Shown here in pieces: positions 13,201-24,836 of a stretch of DNA of 64,000 nucleotides (position 1 is its first letter; the number at the start of each line of letters is the position of its first letter). The translations under genes and the position numbers were made by a program. A model generated the notes under the pieces. That model had not been told where the DNA came from and ran no database searches. It saw nothing but the letters and a program-made list of their open reading frames with translations. Source of the DNA: Datisca glomerata (Eukaryota > Streptophyta > Magnoliopsida > Cucurbitales > Datiscaceae); the NCBI GenBank assembly GCA_003255025.1, contig QANY01004038.1:1568793-1632792 (forward strand). The letters run 5' to 3'.

Positions 13201-16192
13201 ATGTCATCCTACGAAAAACTGAGACCCACCTGAACTAGTGTGTCCGTGCTACGTGAATACTAAACACCAACACTTTTGGACACGTCACATGACATGGAGT
13301 TATGTAATCAAGTGTATTCAACAATATCACACAAACATTGGGTATTTTTCCATTCATGTAATCCCTTTGCTTTTGCTTGTGCATGGACTTGGAAATTTCA
13401 CTACCCATCAAAATTTTCTATTCTTTAATCACCTGCGTTCAATCAAATGGACTAAGGACTAGCTTTTAAAAAGCAAGATATCTACTATGAAAAAAGATCA
13501 TGCTGACCTGAACATAAAAGTCAAACAAAGTGGAGCAATTATAAGAAAATTAAAACACTTCATCTCCATTAGATCTCCATTATATCAGTTATAACAAAAG
13601 GAGAACGACATCCACATCATCGCACAAATGAAGTGCTGAATAACTTACTGTAGAGTGGATACCCAGGCTCTAGCAGCACCAGGAGTCTCTGCACAAAGGA
13701 AATAATCTTTTTTCTGCGGAGTGCCAATATCTGGAAGGGCTAGTTAAGAAGCACGAATACACAACCATTTGTTTCTATCCTTTTAAAGAAAAAACACAGA
13801 AAAGTAAGATAATTATCACTTTTCCTTTTCATTAATTGCTAAAGCAAAAAAAAATGTATGGATACAGAAACAGCAACCGTCATACTTTGGTAGTCCACTG
13901 TGAACATAACAAAATGAAGGAAAATGTTAACAGATTGATAATCTTGAAACTCAAACAATTTGAGAAAAACCATTAGCAGAGAATTTTGCAAAAGAGCTTG
14001 AATGATCTTAGCAATCAATCTTACTGGAAGTTCACAGGAGATAAAGTAATTGTGCTAGTTGCGTCAAAAATAAGAGTTCCCTTGGTACTTGGCTCATTTC
14101 TCCTAATCCTAAAACATGAAAACAAAATAAATGAATGGTGATCAAGTATTACTATGAAATGGGTGAAGCCAGTGAAGATGGAATGAAAGGAAAACAAGGA
14201 ACAAAAAGTAATTACTTGTATTCCATTCGACCTGTTGTTGGGTCTAAGATCACCCAACGCTCGTTCCATTTTCTCAGCTGTAAAAGAAAATGAAATAGAA
14301 GTCAATGGAGAAGAGAAATGGCTTGGCCCTTCAACAATCATCATTAAAGATTACATCGACTTCGAAAGAGCATTAACAATAGGCAGCTTCTACATCTTAA
14401 AATTCTCAACTACGTTTAGTAGTAGTAACATGAACCAGAACAATAAACTTTTAAAACAGTGCATTTTTCTAGTTCAGCACAACAGATAAACCATATTTTG
14501 TTGCATCGTCCTACTATGACCCTGCTCTTCACTTATCAAAAGGGTAAATGTAAAAGATTCCCACTACTTTAGTTTATTTGTAAAAACATCCCTCTATTTC
14601 ATTCAAATTTGCAACTAGTATTTCAATTGGATACCAAAGTTACACTATAATCTATCAAAAGAAATTTGGAGCCATCACTTATGCTTCCTAGCCAAAAGAT
14701 CGTCTTCCAAAGGTTTTTACATTTCCTCGCAGCTTCTAGATAATTTAAATATTTTTCTAGACTCTTATATTCACAACTGTACAATTAAATATAGTAATGA
14801 TCAAAATGATATTAATTTGTTTCCCGGAAATACGAGTTTATGTTTATTGGAACATATAATTTATTATCAAAAACTCAATATGTTTGGAGCAAATGCATTT
14901 GTGTGAAAAAGTAACAGAAAAAGAGAATGAACATAAGCAGGGAGAGTGTATAGGTAAAGGAAGAGGGACAATTGCCCCCCTTTCATGTTGTAGTTTTTTA
15001 TTATATATAGAGTAGTGTATATAAATGGTATAAATTTAACAAATAATTTACTATTTGCCCTCCTTCTAATATATACAATTATAAAATTGTATGCTATCGC
15101 CCCCCTCAATTTGTAAAATTACCAAATTTCATACGATTCCCTTAAAAATTGTAAGATAACGAAATTGTATACTACTTATCTCATTCAAAATTCTAAAATT
15201 ACTAAATTGTATGAAACACTTTATTAGTTTATTATTATGTCAAATATCATAGGATTTGAAAAAATTATGCTACCCTTCTATAAAACTTTTGGCCTCGCCC
15301 CTGAACAAAAGCACCAGTTTTCACTATTTATGTGAAGTATAAATTTGGCTAAAAGTGAACCACATGGGTGTGAGCGTGATTAACGGTGAATTTAAGTTGT
15401 AGGATGTTTAAACTATCAAAAACATATATGATCATGCTTTTACAACCTTCTCAGTTCTTAGAACATCATAGACCCAGGAGGTGATGTTCTGATTCCATTG
15501 TCCTTTGTAAGAATCTTGAATCATGTAGCATACAAATATCAGTAGTGCTAATGCAGTGGCTGGTTTTGTCTAAAACCCAAATGGTTGCAAATTTGACTTC
15601 CACAAATCACGTACTCTATACAGACGATTTACCAAAATACCATTCTTAAGTCATGTAATCTATTTAAGTCTGTAGTTTCAATTATCAGTAACCTAGTAGG
15701 ATATTTTACATTTCAAATTCTGTTTCACAGTACTTCACGAAAAGATTTGACCTCAATTATTCGTTAGGGCAAAAGAAAAGGAGATTGCTTCATGAATGTG
15801 GATTAGCTGAAAGACTTATCCTCCAACTAATATCTGGATTTATCATTTAACCCCCAGAACAAAATAAGATTAACGTCAGAAAATGAAAAAACGCCCACCA
15901 AGATCTAGGAGCACGACAACATTTTTATCAAGAAAGCAGCAAATGAACAAGGGAAAGTAAATGATTAAAAAACACACCGTTTCGGATCGCTTAAGAAGTG
16001 GGCCCTGCAGTAGGTTTCGTCCAGAACCAGAGGCCAGCTGCCGCTTGATCTTCTCCAAGCTATTCACTGCATCAGAAGCTCTCTGCTTCAACACAGACAC
16101 GGAAATCAAATCCATCTGAGTACACATAAAGAAGAGGGAGAATGATAGAGAGAGATAGAGAGACTCACCGGAGAAGCTCCATTGGAGGCCAT
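7281..16192 (-). CDS. SWAP70: SWAP70-like PH-domain and coiled-coil protein (annotated in plants as 'differentially expressed in FDCP 6 homolog')
   Basis: The plant homologue of SWAP70 is reported to bind phosphoinositides and act as a guanine-nucleotide exchange factor for Rac/ROP GTPases at membranes. The gene reads leftward in ten exons: 16192-16169, 16115-15978, 14277-14216, 14108-14025, 13897-13866, 13730-13649, 12075-11847, 9074-8847, 8559-8267 and 7623-7281. All junctions are GT-AG and all phases join, giving 1515 nt (504 aa), the size I recall for Arabidopsis At2g30880. The PH domain covers about aa 46-148, from LLQGPLLKRSET through LRKWNERWVILD and GTPQKKDYFLCAETP to ARAWVSTLHA. A coiled coil follows at about 218-391 (ETLRVKDEELQNL to YVNRLQAQIQR). 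The last ~110 aa look disordered. The exon at 13866-13897 is only 32 nt. Intron 7 (2.77 kb) holds LINE debris. No defect is visible. Confidence 0.93.
11060..11500 (-). mobile_element. decayed LINE (non-LTR retrotransposon) fragment in SWAP70 intron 7
   Basis: On the minus strand, 11497-11231 encodes IWKAKSHRKFLFFAWCLAHR, which resembles the zinc-binding domain after reverse transcriptase in plant LINEs (zf-RVT). In another frame a DLDHLFLHC-like segment follows, implying at least one frameshift. The open frame at 11071-11265 appears to continue the LINE C-terminus. It lies in the same orientation as the host gene. Reverse transcriptase proper and a clear 3' poly(A) end were not found, so the true extent is unknown. 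Oligo-A tracts on the plus strand at 10546-10556 and 10825-10836 could mark other insertions. Confidence 0.45.
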
Positions 16193-17633
16193 TACAGATT
16201 ATAATGTTGGGATCGGAAGAAATCAGTGTACCTTGGAGGAGAAATTGCTGGTAGTTTTTAGTTAATTTGATAATTCCCAAGGTTGTTGTTGTTAGGTTTC
16301 TTCCGTAGACTAGCAGTTGGCTTGGCGCTGCTTAATTAAACATGATATAGTAAATAAAAACAAATTAAGCTTTAAAGTAATTTTTTGTTATATATTGTTT
16401 TCATTTATTATATTATTTTCATGCGAGTCTTTATTAAGTAATCAGATCAAATCTTGTTAGAGAATTTTAAATATATTAGTCAAAACGTATGTGTTTTCAG
16501 GTGCTAAATTATTTAAAATATACATAAAAATTTTAAAATAAATACATCATCTTTAAAAATTATTGTAAATCTAATTTAAAAATAAAATAATAGTAATAAT
16601 AAATATATTAGTATGTTTATAATATAGTTAAAATTTTACAACATAGCATTGATATCTAAATGATATAGAAAATGATTATTCACAAAGAGTCTATTATTGA
16701 GAGATAATTCATTACATTCGAAAATATTTCTCATTTTTCATTAATATGAATTATAACATAATATGCATAATATTAAATTTAATAAACCTATAACAAATAA
16801 ACTATTCTTGACTTAAAAATAATCTTGAAATTTATTGAGATTCATATATTGGATATTTACGTTTTTAATAATATAAAATTATAAACATATTTAACTTTTA
16901 AACACTATTTATAAAAAAGATGTATTATATATATTATATTAAATGAGAAAATATGAAAAAAAAAATTATATTATATTATATTTTGAAAAGATTTAAAGAG
17001 TAAAACAAAGAATAAAAAAAAATTTATTTAAATTTATTTTAATATAATAAGATAAGATAAGATGTGTTATTCAATTGATCCGATCTGTATATGATGATTT
17101 GTTATGCATCAACTAACAATTTTTTATGTTTGTTTTTTTATAAAGTAGGATGGCGCCAACCAAACAGTCAGTCCATTTGCCCCTCTCTCGATCCATCTAC
17201 TCTGTGAAGCTTGTTGTCCGTCATCCATCGTCCGTCATTCTTCATTCGTCGTGAAGCTCGTCATCTGCGACTTGGCCCTCTATCGCTCATGAATGAGCTG
17301 CTTTCTCTGGGAAGTAATTTCGAGCAGCGCTTCCCATGTTGAAGTTATTGAACTGAGACGAAGTGACTAGGCCCGGTAGCGAAAATCAAGGACGATAACG
17401 GAGACTTGGATAGACTCCATTCTTCACGTTGGGTCGGATGTTTTTCCTTGTTTTTAATTAACGATTTACGATTTTTCTGATATATTCTTTGACAAAAAAA
17501 TTTAACGATTTACGATTTTTCTGATATATTCTTTGACAAAAAAATTTAACGATTTACAATATTTTTTATTTAGATTAAGATGTTTCTGATATATTTTATA
17601 GTTTTGATCTAGGCCTGATCTGAAAATATCTTA
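16193..17633. other. AT-rich intergenic DNA with a GC-richer block and a 44-bp tandem repeat
   Basis: Positions 16320-17130 are very AT-rich with no coding signal. Positions about 17145-17440 are clearly GC-richer and begin with an ATG-led frame that soon stops; they may be a relic of a gene or promoter and I recognise no product. A 44-bp unit beginning ACGATTTACGATTTTTCTGA occurs at 17461-17504 and 17505-17548, with a decayed partial third copy from 17549. Confidence 0.55.
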
Positions 17634-17935
17634 AGAAAAACTATAAATTACACCATTGAACAATGCCGTTACTGTAATTTATAACTCTACACTATTATTT
17701 TCAGCATTTATAACTTTGTTATTACGTTTTACATCCAAAACTAACATTATGTCTACATGATCTATAAGAACCCTCAATGAGTATTAATACGACGTCGTTT
17801 AATTTTCTAAAATGAAAAAGAGAGCCCATAATTTTTGAAAATAAAAAAGAATTCCTGAAAAGAGAGCCCCCAATTCCTAAGAACACAAGCTCGTCTTCAT
17901 CACCATCTTCCTCACTCGCTTAATTCTTGATCCTC
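17634..17935. repeat. left terminal inverted repeat of the Mutator-like element
   Basis: This arm aligns along its length with the reverse complement of 34165-34464. Shared landmarks include ACTATAAA-TACACC at the tip, CAAAACTAAC, AATGAGTAT, GAACCCTCA-like blocks and CTCGTCTTCAT. Many substitutions and small gaps show that the element is old. Confidence 0.65.
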
Positions 17936-18900
17936 TACTTCTAGTTAATCAATTACAATTGGACAAGACGTCTAAGAAGCGAAGAATGAATAGGGATAGA
18001 AAGACGGGTTTTTGCCTAAACTGGACCTCTGGACTTTTCATTTTATGAAAATGAACCCAAGACTAATTTTGGCTGAATTGGACGTCTGGTCCACCTTCCA
18101 TTCAAATCAAGCGTGTGAAGTTATCGAAATGACCTTTCACGAATTCCAAACGATGACTTTCTCTTCTCTTCCTCTCCATCAAAACCCATTTCATCCATGT
18201 TACTTCCGTATCACTTCCCATTTTACCCATTTCATGACTTTCTCCTATCTTCCTCTCCATCAAACCCATTTCATCCCTTATTTTTACGTAAACCCTTTAA
18301 TTTTTTCAATGAGTATTCTTCTTCTTCAGAATAAGAATTGATAATGGCTACTTTAACTATAAGAATGGTACACGATATCCATATAACCATCTTGTAGTCT
18401 ACAAGAAGTATACATTATATTCATGTAATCATCTTGTACTACAAGATGGGTACACGATAATCGTGTAAACTACATGAAGTGTTGAAGAATAATAAGTTAG
18501 AATATATTTAATTTTACATATTTATATAAATATAAATAAATATGGAGGTTGAGTGTTGAAAGAGAATAAGTTGACATTTGATTTGATGTTGTGTAAGAAG
18601 TGTAATACACGATATCTGCATAACCATCTTGTAGTCTACAATATGGGTTCACGATATCTGTGTAATCATCTTATAGTCTACAAGATGGATACAGGATGTC
18701 CATGTAACCATTTTGTAGTCTAACATGGCCCACCATCCACTTAATATTTTTTTCATTCTTTCCCAGCACAGTTCTTACACAACATCAAATCAAATGTCAA
18801 CTTATTTTCTTCAACACTAAACCTCCTTATTTATTTATATTTAAATAAATATATAAAATTAAATATATTCTAATAATTATTTTTTAACACTTCTTACGAT

Positions 18901-19092
18901 TATCATGTACTCATCTTGTAGACTACAAAATGGTTACACAGTCATCGTGTACCCTTCTTGTAAACTACAAGATGGTTACACGGACATCGTGTACCCTTCT
19001 TGTAGACTACAAGATGGTTACATAAATATCATATACCTTTCTTATAGTTTACAAGATGGTTACGCGGGCATCGTGTATCCATCCTGCATGTG
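18901..19092 (+). repeat. ~45-bp tandem repeat with an internal palindrome, open in frame
   Basis: Four to five units share the core CTTGTAGACTACAAGATGG followed by a TACAC-(N)-TCGTGTA spacer. Each core is itself palindromic. Because the period is about 45 bp the plus strand stays open at 18905-19093 and encodes a 15-residue repeat of the type VYPSCRLQDGYTDI. There is no sign that it is a real protein. Related units in opposite orientation occupy 18365-18470 and 18605-18725. Confidence 0.6.
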
Positions 19093-19235
19093 AGCACAGA
19101 GGCAAAAAAAATATAATGAAAAATAATAATAATAATAATATATAAGAAAATAAAAGTAGCAATTATCAATTCTTATTCTGAAGAAGAAGAAGAATGCTCA
19201 TTGAAGAAATAAAAGGGTTTATGTAAAAATAAGGG

Positions 19236-19445
19236 TTGAAATGGGTTTGATGGAGAGGAAGAGAGGAGAAAGCCATGAAATGGGTAAAAAGGGAAGTAGC
19301 AGGGATGAAATGGGTTTGATGGAGAGGAAGAGGGGAGAAAGCTATGAAATGGGTAAAATGGGAAGTAACAGGGATGAAATAGGTTTGATAGAGAGGAAGA
19401 GAAGAGAGTCATCGTTTGAAATTCGTGAAAGGGCATTTCAGTAAC
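19236..19445. repeat. 69-bp minisatellite in the right arm of the foldback element
   Basis: The motif GGGTTTGATGGAGAGGAAGAG recurs at 19243 and 19312, and as a diverged copy at 19381, exactly 69 bp apart. As 69 is divisible by three, both strands stay open and mimic coding sequence. The left arm has two copies of the complementary unit (CTTCCTCTCCATCAAA at about 18168 and 18249), so the array belongs to the inverted arms. Confidence 0.65.
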
Positions 19446-19568
19446 TTCACCCTCTTAGTTTGAATGGAAGGTGGGTCAAGAGTCCAGTTCGGCCAAAATT
19501 AATCTTAGGGTCTTTTTTAGTAAACAAAAAGTCTAGGGGTCTAGTTTAGGTAAAAATCCTTGAAAGAT

Positions 19569-19983
19569 TACAATTGGACAAGAAAGAAAAGGAAAATGAA
19601 GGGGCCATGATCCTCTGATTTAATTTGAGAGAATAGTCATTGTTGCAATAATTAATTAAAATTTGGGATTAATAAATTATTTTAATTTACAAAAAAGAAA
19701 AAAAGAGTGGAGAAATTAGATCAGAGGAAGCGGAGAAGAGATCGTGGGTAGAAGATGAAAAAGAAGAAGGAAGCATGGAGATGTAATAGTCCAGAAAATT
19801 GAAAGTTGTAATGGAACGCAATCGCCAATGGAGATTGGTCATTACCCATAGCTCCATTCATTGAATTGTTTTGGGTTCAAACACGAACTTCAGGTCGAAA
19901 CTTGGAGGTCCAAGAGAAGTGGGACCATCAGTTCCTTCATTTTTGTTGCTAAGGACAAGCGTGCCACTGGTAGAAGTTGAAAC
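19569..19983 (-). other. interior of the Mutator-like element; possible captured gene fragment
   Basis: This non-repetitive segment lies between the foldback and the copia insertion. On the minus strand a frame ends at 19858 (TGA) and contains LVLSNKNEGTDGPTSLGPPS. If the copia element and one copy of its GAAAC duplication are set aside, this frame runs on into 34135-34170 without a stop for about 48 codons. No protein family was recognised. Capture of host exons is known for Pack-MULEs, but here it is only a suggestion. Confidence 0.35.
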
Positions 19984-21822
19984 TGTTGGATTGAGTTTTA
20001 AAAATTTGAGGAAAAATAATGACCCACGAACGATTTGTGGACGAAAAATAAAAAAAATCACATCAACTATTTAAACATAACAAATATAAAACATTTCATA
20101 ATCATGCATATTTAGATTGTCGTATTTAGAAAATGTAGAAATAATATTATACATTTCTTGTATCGGAGAAGTTCTAACTTGGTGGAATCATATTGATTGT
20201 CTTGTGTTCTTTGTTTTTCGTAGAACTTGAATCAATTTTCGCACCAATAATCACTAGAAAGATTCAGAAGTATATCTCAATAAGATATCATCAGTAACTA
20301 AGTGTGGGATCTCAAAATAATAGAAGAGAAAATTTTTTTTCTCTTCTTCCTCTAGATTTTTACAACAATAGGGAGGGGAGAGAGAAACTGATTTCTTTAC
20401 TATGTGTAATCACACACTACGACCATGGTTATGTCAACACACTTAGAGAGGTAACTCTAATGTCATCACTTATATAAAAATTATGAAATTTACACATATA
20501 CCCATATACTGTAAATTACCGAAATTCTTCCCCATTTACTGTAATTGTCAAAATTTTACATCTCCCTAAAGTCAATATTGTATCTAAATTCATCAAATCA
20601 CATTGATAAATTAAATTGATTTTCATCAATTAATTAATTAATTATTAATCATCCAATAATTAGAATTTTTATATAATTAATTTGAACATTAATTTTTGCT
20701 CTTCATTACTTTAGTGACGATACCCATCACGTATGGGTTCGAGAAGTATACCTTAGGTCCAACTAGTGTTGTTTCTCATTCATGTTCTTATGAGCTACTC
20801 CTGAAACTGAATGAACCCACATGAATAAAATTATAGGATTCAAATACTCGATGAATTTATCTCTAAACATTCCCGACCTATTAAATCCAGACATCGTACG
20901 ACTCCACTATAGGTCCGATGCCGAATCAACTCTCGATTCATGCGCGCTACATTTTTTGTTGATGTAAATAAATATTTTTTATTTCACGGTCCACATAATA
21001 TTTTGTTATGTTACTATTCATGAATTTCAGTAACAAGAGTGGGATGTAAATCTATCATTTTACTCCTCTAGCTATTATTTTCTTAACTCTTTTATTGACT
21101 GTGAATACGAATGAAATAACAGTGAATTGTCTCGCGCAGTTCACCATGTCTTATTCAATGATTAACTTCATCGAGTACTTGGCCAGGTTTATTTATTCAC
21201 ACACCCATCAATAAAAAGCATAAGGTGATATTATTGCATTTTACGATCTCACCACGAATTTCATATCTGTGAATCACGTAGCTCCAACATAGTTGAATCA
21301 CGATCCAATAGGTCGAGATATTGTCTGAAAATTTGAACTCACTCTTTTGGCGTATCAATGATCGCAAGTAACTAAGTCACATTTCGTATTCACCTTAGGA
21401 TTAAAGTAATCACGCTTTTAAGGTGTAAACAATTAGATTTAGAGCTAGATAAATGATTTTACTCCAAACTAATTTGTTACCGGTCTATTCAACATGTTCC
21501 ATAACATGTCTAGGTCAACTGTTAGAGTCTCCATTCCCATGTCCCAAGACCGACATCATTTGGTTCAACCTAACAGTTATAATCGGACTCGATTGCTTAG
21601 TCGATCCTAAAACTATTTCAGAAGAATTTGTCTGGAAGACGTCTCAGTCTTTACACTTCTTACGTTGACAATAGTTCCAGGACTTGAGTAAATTATAAAC
21701 ATACTTTAATTAATAGAAAAAATTTCATTCATGCATTAAATTCAGTAATACAAAATATCTGAAAAATAACTAAATACTCATAAATAGTTATTACACCCTA
21801 CTTTATGGATATAATTTCAACA
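19984..21822 (-). repeat. 3' LTR of the first copia element
   Basis: The 1839-bp LTR begins TGTTGG and ends CAACA. Its first ~400 bp align with 27762-28176 and its last ~35 bp (TTATTACACCCTACTTTATGG) with 34096-34129. The adjacent internal sequence, read on the minus strand, contains CAAGTAGGAAAT, which fits a degraded polypurine tract (normally CAAGTGGGAGAT). Confidence 0.85.
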
Positions 21823-21989
21823 ATTTCCTACTTGAACTAAAGTAGGCATGTATAATCTTGTATCCTCATGCCCTCTAGATGACCATCAAAGACTTTACAG
21901 TTTAAAATCTTGTGAATGGATTTGCGAGGTTGTTGACCGTCGATATGTGTGTTACTAAAACATCTCCACTAAATAATCTCTCTAATCAG

Positions 21990-24295
21990 GTCATATCAAT
22001 GCTCTATGTGTTTGGATCTTTTATGGCTCATTGGTTCCTTCGAATTCGCTACAGTCTCACTGTTATCGCAATAAATTATCATGGGCTTGTCAGCTTCTGG
22101 AATAACTTCTAGAGTCTTCAAAAACTTTCTAAGCCATACAGTCTCTTTTGCAATTTCACAAGCTACCACATATTCAGTTTCCATGGTAGAATCAGCAATG
22201 CAAAGATTGCTTGATACTTCTCCATACAACTACTCCACCGTTCAAGATGAACATCAATCCTGAAGTGGACCTCCTAGAATCTTTGTCTGCTTGGAAATTG
22301 GAATCAGTATACCCCATCATATTCAGGTTAGTACCTGAATATACAAGTATGTAGTTCATTGTTCTCCTTAGATACTTAAGGATATGCTTGACGGCGTTCC
22401 AATGCTCGAGTCCAGGATTAGATTGGAAAAGACTCACCACGCCCATCGAGTAGCAAATGTCTGGCCTACTTCAAAGCATCTTATACATGAGACTTCCTAC
22501 GGTTAAGAATATGGAATCATTCTCATATCTTCCTCTTCTTGAGGTATCTTGGGAGACTGCTCCTTGGAAAGGTTGACTCCATGCCTGAAAAGAAGATATC
22601 TCTTGCATATTGAAGTGATCCATCACCTTATCAATATAAGATACTTGAGACAGTGCCAATTGTCTGTTCTTCAGATCCTGAAAGATCTGAATACCTAAAT
22701 AAAGGTAGTTTCTCCAAGATCATTTATATCAAATTGTTTTGCAAGCCAAATTTTGACATTGACAATTTTTTTACATCATTCCCAATGAGCAGAATATTGT
22801 TCACGTACAAAACTAGAAAACCCACTCCCTTCGTGTATCAGCTTATACACACAAGGTTCATCCACTAACTACTCAAAACTGAAGTTCTTGATAGTTTTGT
22901 CGAATATGATATTCCACGATCGGGACACTTGCTTAAGTCCATAAATGGACTTCAGCAGTTTGTAAACCTTTCCCTCTTAGCCTTTCTCCATGAACCCGTC
23001 TAGTTGAGCCATATAAATGCGTTGTTCAAGATTTCCATCTAGAAAAGAAGTCTTGATATCCATCTGCCAGATTTCATAATCGAGGACAACAGCAATGGAT
23101 AAGAGGATTCTGATGGATTTAAGCATGGCCACCGGCGAGAAGGTATCATCATAGTCAATACATTCTTTTTTAGTATAGCCCTTGGTTACTAGCCTAGCTT
23201 TGAATGTTTTCAAATTTCCATTCGAACCTTCCTTTTTCTTATAAAACCATTTACACCCTATGGGTTTTATCCATTCAGGATGATCTACAAGTTTCCAGAC
23301 TTCGTTCGAGTACATCGATTGTATCTCATCGTTTATGGCTTCTTGTCATAGATTTACTTCAAGACCAAGGATGGCCCGTGAGTAGGAGACAGGTTCATCA
23401 TGATCCTTATCTGAGACTACTGTTAAGGCATCTCCATAGGACATGTGTCTGTCAGGCTGTCTAACAACCCTCCCACTACGTCAAGGTTCCATAGGCTCTA
23501 ACTTCTGCTATAGTTCTTTCATTATCGAATCCGAAATAGTTCATGATTGAGGAGTCGATGTCTTCCCACTCAATAATTCATCTAGCACAAGAGTTTTCTT
23601 GTTAGTTAGACTATAAAAGATGGATCTCTTCGTTCCCATGGAATATCCTACAAACAGGCATAATTCTGATCGACTCCCCAACTTGCATGTCTTCTAATTC
23701 AGAACATGTGCTGGGCATCCCCATATTCTAAGGTGGTTTACAGACGACTTTCGTCCATTCCATCTTTCATATGACGTACCATGCACTGTCTTTGATGGAA
23801 CTTAGTTCAGAATGTATGTTGTTGTTTCCAAAGCATATCCCCAAAACGAAACTGGGAGGGATGAGTAACTCATCATGGATATGACCATATCCAACAGATT
23901 TTGATTCTTTCTCTCTAACACACCATTCTGTTCTAGAGTGCTAGATGTTGTAATCTGAGAAAGAATATTGTCTTCCTTAAGAAAGTCTTTGAACTCTCCT
24001 AGCAAGTACTCTCCACCACGATCAGATCGTAGCATTTTTATTTGTTTCTCTAATTGCTTTTCGACCGTAGCCTTGTACACTTTCAAATTTTAAAAGGTTT
24101 CATACTTTTGGTGCATTATATTAACATGTCCAAAATATGAGTAGTCATCAGTGAAAGTTACAAAGTATTCATAACTTCTTATTGCTTGGATATTCAATGG
24201 CCCACACACATAACTATGTACGAGTTTGAGGCATTGAGTGGCTCTTTCATCCTTCGCTGAGAAATATCTCTTAGTCATTTTTCCATCTATACAAT
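21990..24295 (-). pseudogene. copia integrase, reverse transcriptase and RNase H remnants
   Basis: Read leftward, the integrase core is recognisable at 24090-24320 (CIDGKMTKR, VTFTDDYS) and 23802-24086 (LRSDRGGEYL, QNGVLERKN). Reverse transcriptase follows at 22977-23315 (PIGCKWFYKKK, KARLVTKGY, MDIKTSFLDGNL). The catalytic YVDD box near 22790-22815 reads YVNN, so both active-site aspartates of that motif are lost. RNase H is split over 22471-22659, 22192-22446 (MGYTDSNFQADKDSRRSTSG) and 21996-22229 (METEYVVACEIAKE, YCDNSE). Stops and frameshifts separate the blocks, so no polyprotein can be made. Confidence 0.85.
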
Positions 24296-24836
24296 GAGTA
24301 CACTTGACAATATAAATCATTTGAAAATAACGGCTCCTTTAGAAAAATGAATATGTTCAAGTTCTTTTTCCTAAAGAAGTCCTACTTTGACGTCCCGACG
24401 AGTTATCTACTTAAAAGAACCCTCCATGAAGTGCACCCCTCCTTAAATCATTCGATCATGAAAATACTTATTGAATACAAAGAACAAAATTCATTTCGAC
24501 CCCGTCGTAGTTCTCAATCATTTTGTGGCACCGGGCGTGGCTAAACCATCTATGATGGGGGAGCGAATGTACAGGAAATAAGCTTAGATAAGAGAATACA
24601 TTCTCGCGTCCTTTTTTGTAGAAAGCTCGACCAGCGAGAAAAAGTGTTTGGTTGAAGCCAAAAAGAGGTTGATCCACTTCATTCCTCAAGCGAACAATCT
24701 TCAATTCGCGGGAACAACAAAAACTCAATGCCAATAAAAGGTAACTCATCCAATGATATTCAACATCTAGACAATTGCCAAATAAAATGCATCCTAAGCC
24801 GAAATATATCAAGTACCACCTCATCCCGGACCATCG
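24296..24836. other. ~540-bp foreign insert in the copia GAG-pre-integrase region, organelle-like
   Basis: Copia coding sequence to the right (24850-24950, minus strand: WHLRLDHISLDRIKRLAKDG, then LPSC) should lead directly into CIDGKMTKR, which instead starts near 24290. The intervening DNA is unrelated to copia and GC-richer than its surroundings. Its minus strand holds a 118-codon open frame (24468-24824, including [20 protein letters not shown]) that I do not recognise. The composition and the clean edges suggest organellar, perhaps mitochondrial, DNA inserted during break repair. That origin is inference only. Confidence 0.45.

Larger units (their letters stand above)
18006..19559. mobile_element. 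foldback-type element: ~1.55 kb long near-palindrome
   Basis: The left end GGGTTTTTGCCTAAACTGGA and the right end, read inward, GGATTTTTACCTAAACTAGA start two arms that pair almost to the centre. TATTCTTCTTCTTCAGAATA (18311-18330) pairs with the complementary stretch near 19170-19190. The block around 18560-18600 (GACATTTGATTTGATG) pairs with 18778-18810. Flanking 9-mers TAGAAAGAC (17997-18005) and TTGAAAGAT (19560-19568) match at 7 of 9, suggesting a Mutator-type foldback. The arms contain internal tandem repeats of 69 bp and about 45 bp. It lies inside the larger Mutator-like element. A 17-bp sequence, ATTACAATTGGACAAGA, occurs on both sides (17952-17968, 19567-19583). No transposase is encoded. 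Confidence 0.7.

Noticed and set aside
18905..19093. Cys/Tyr-rich 15-residue repeat peptide
   Set aside because: The period comes from the 45-bp palindromic DNA repeat of the foldback element. There is no signal sequence or gene structure.
19173..19444. Overlapping open frames on both strands with 23-residue repeats
   Set aside because: By-products of the 69-bp minisatellite, whose length is divisible by three.
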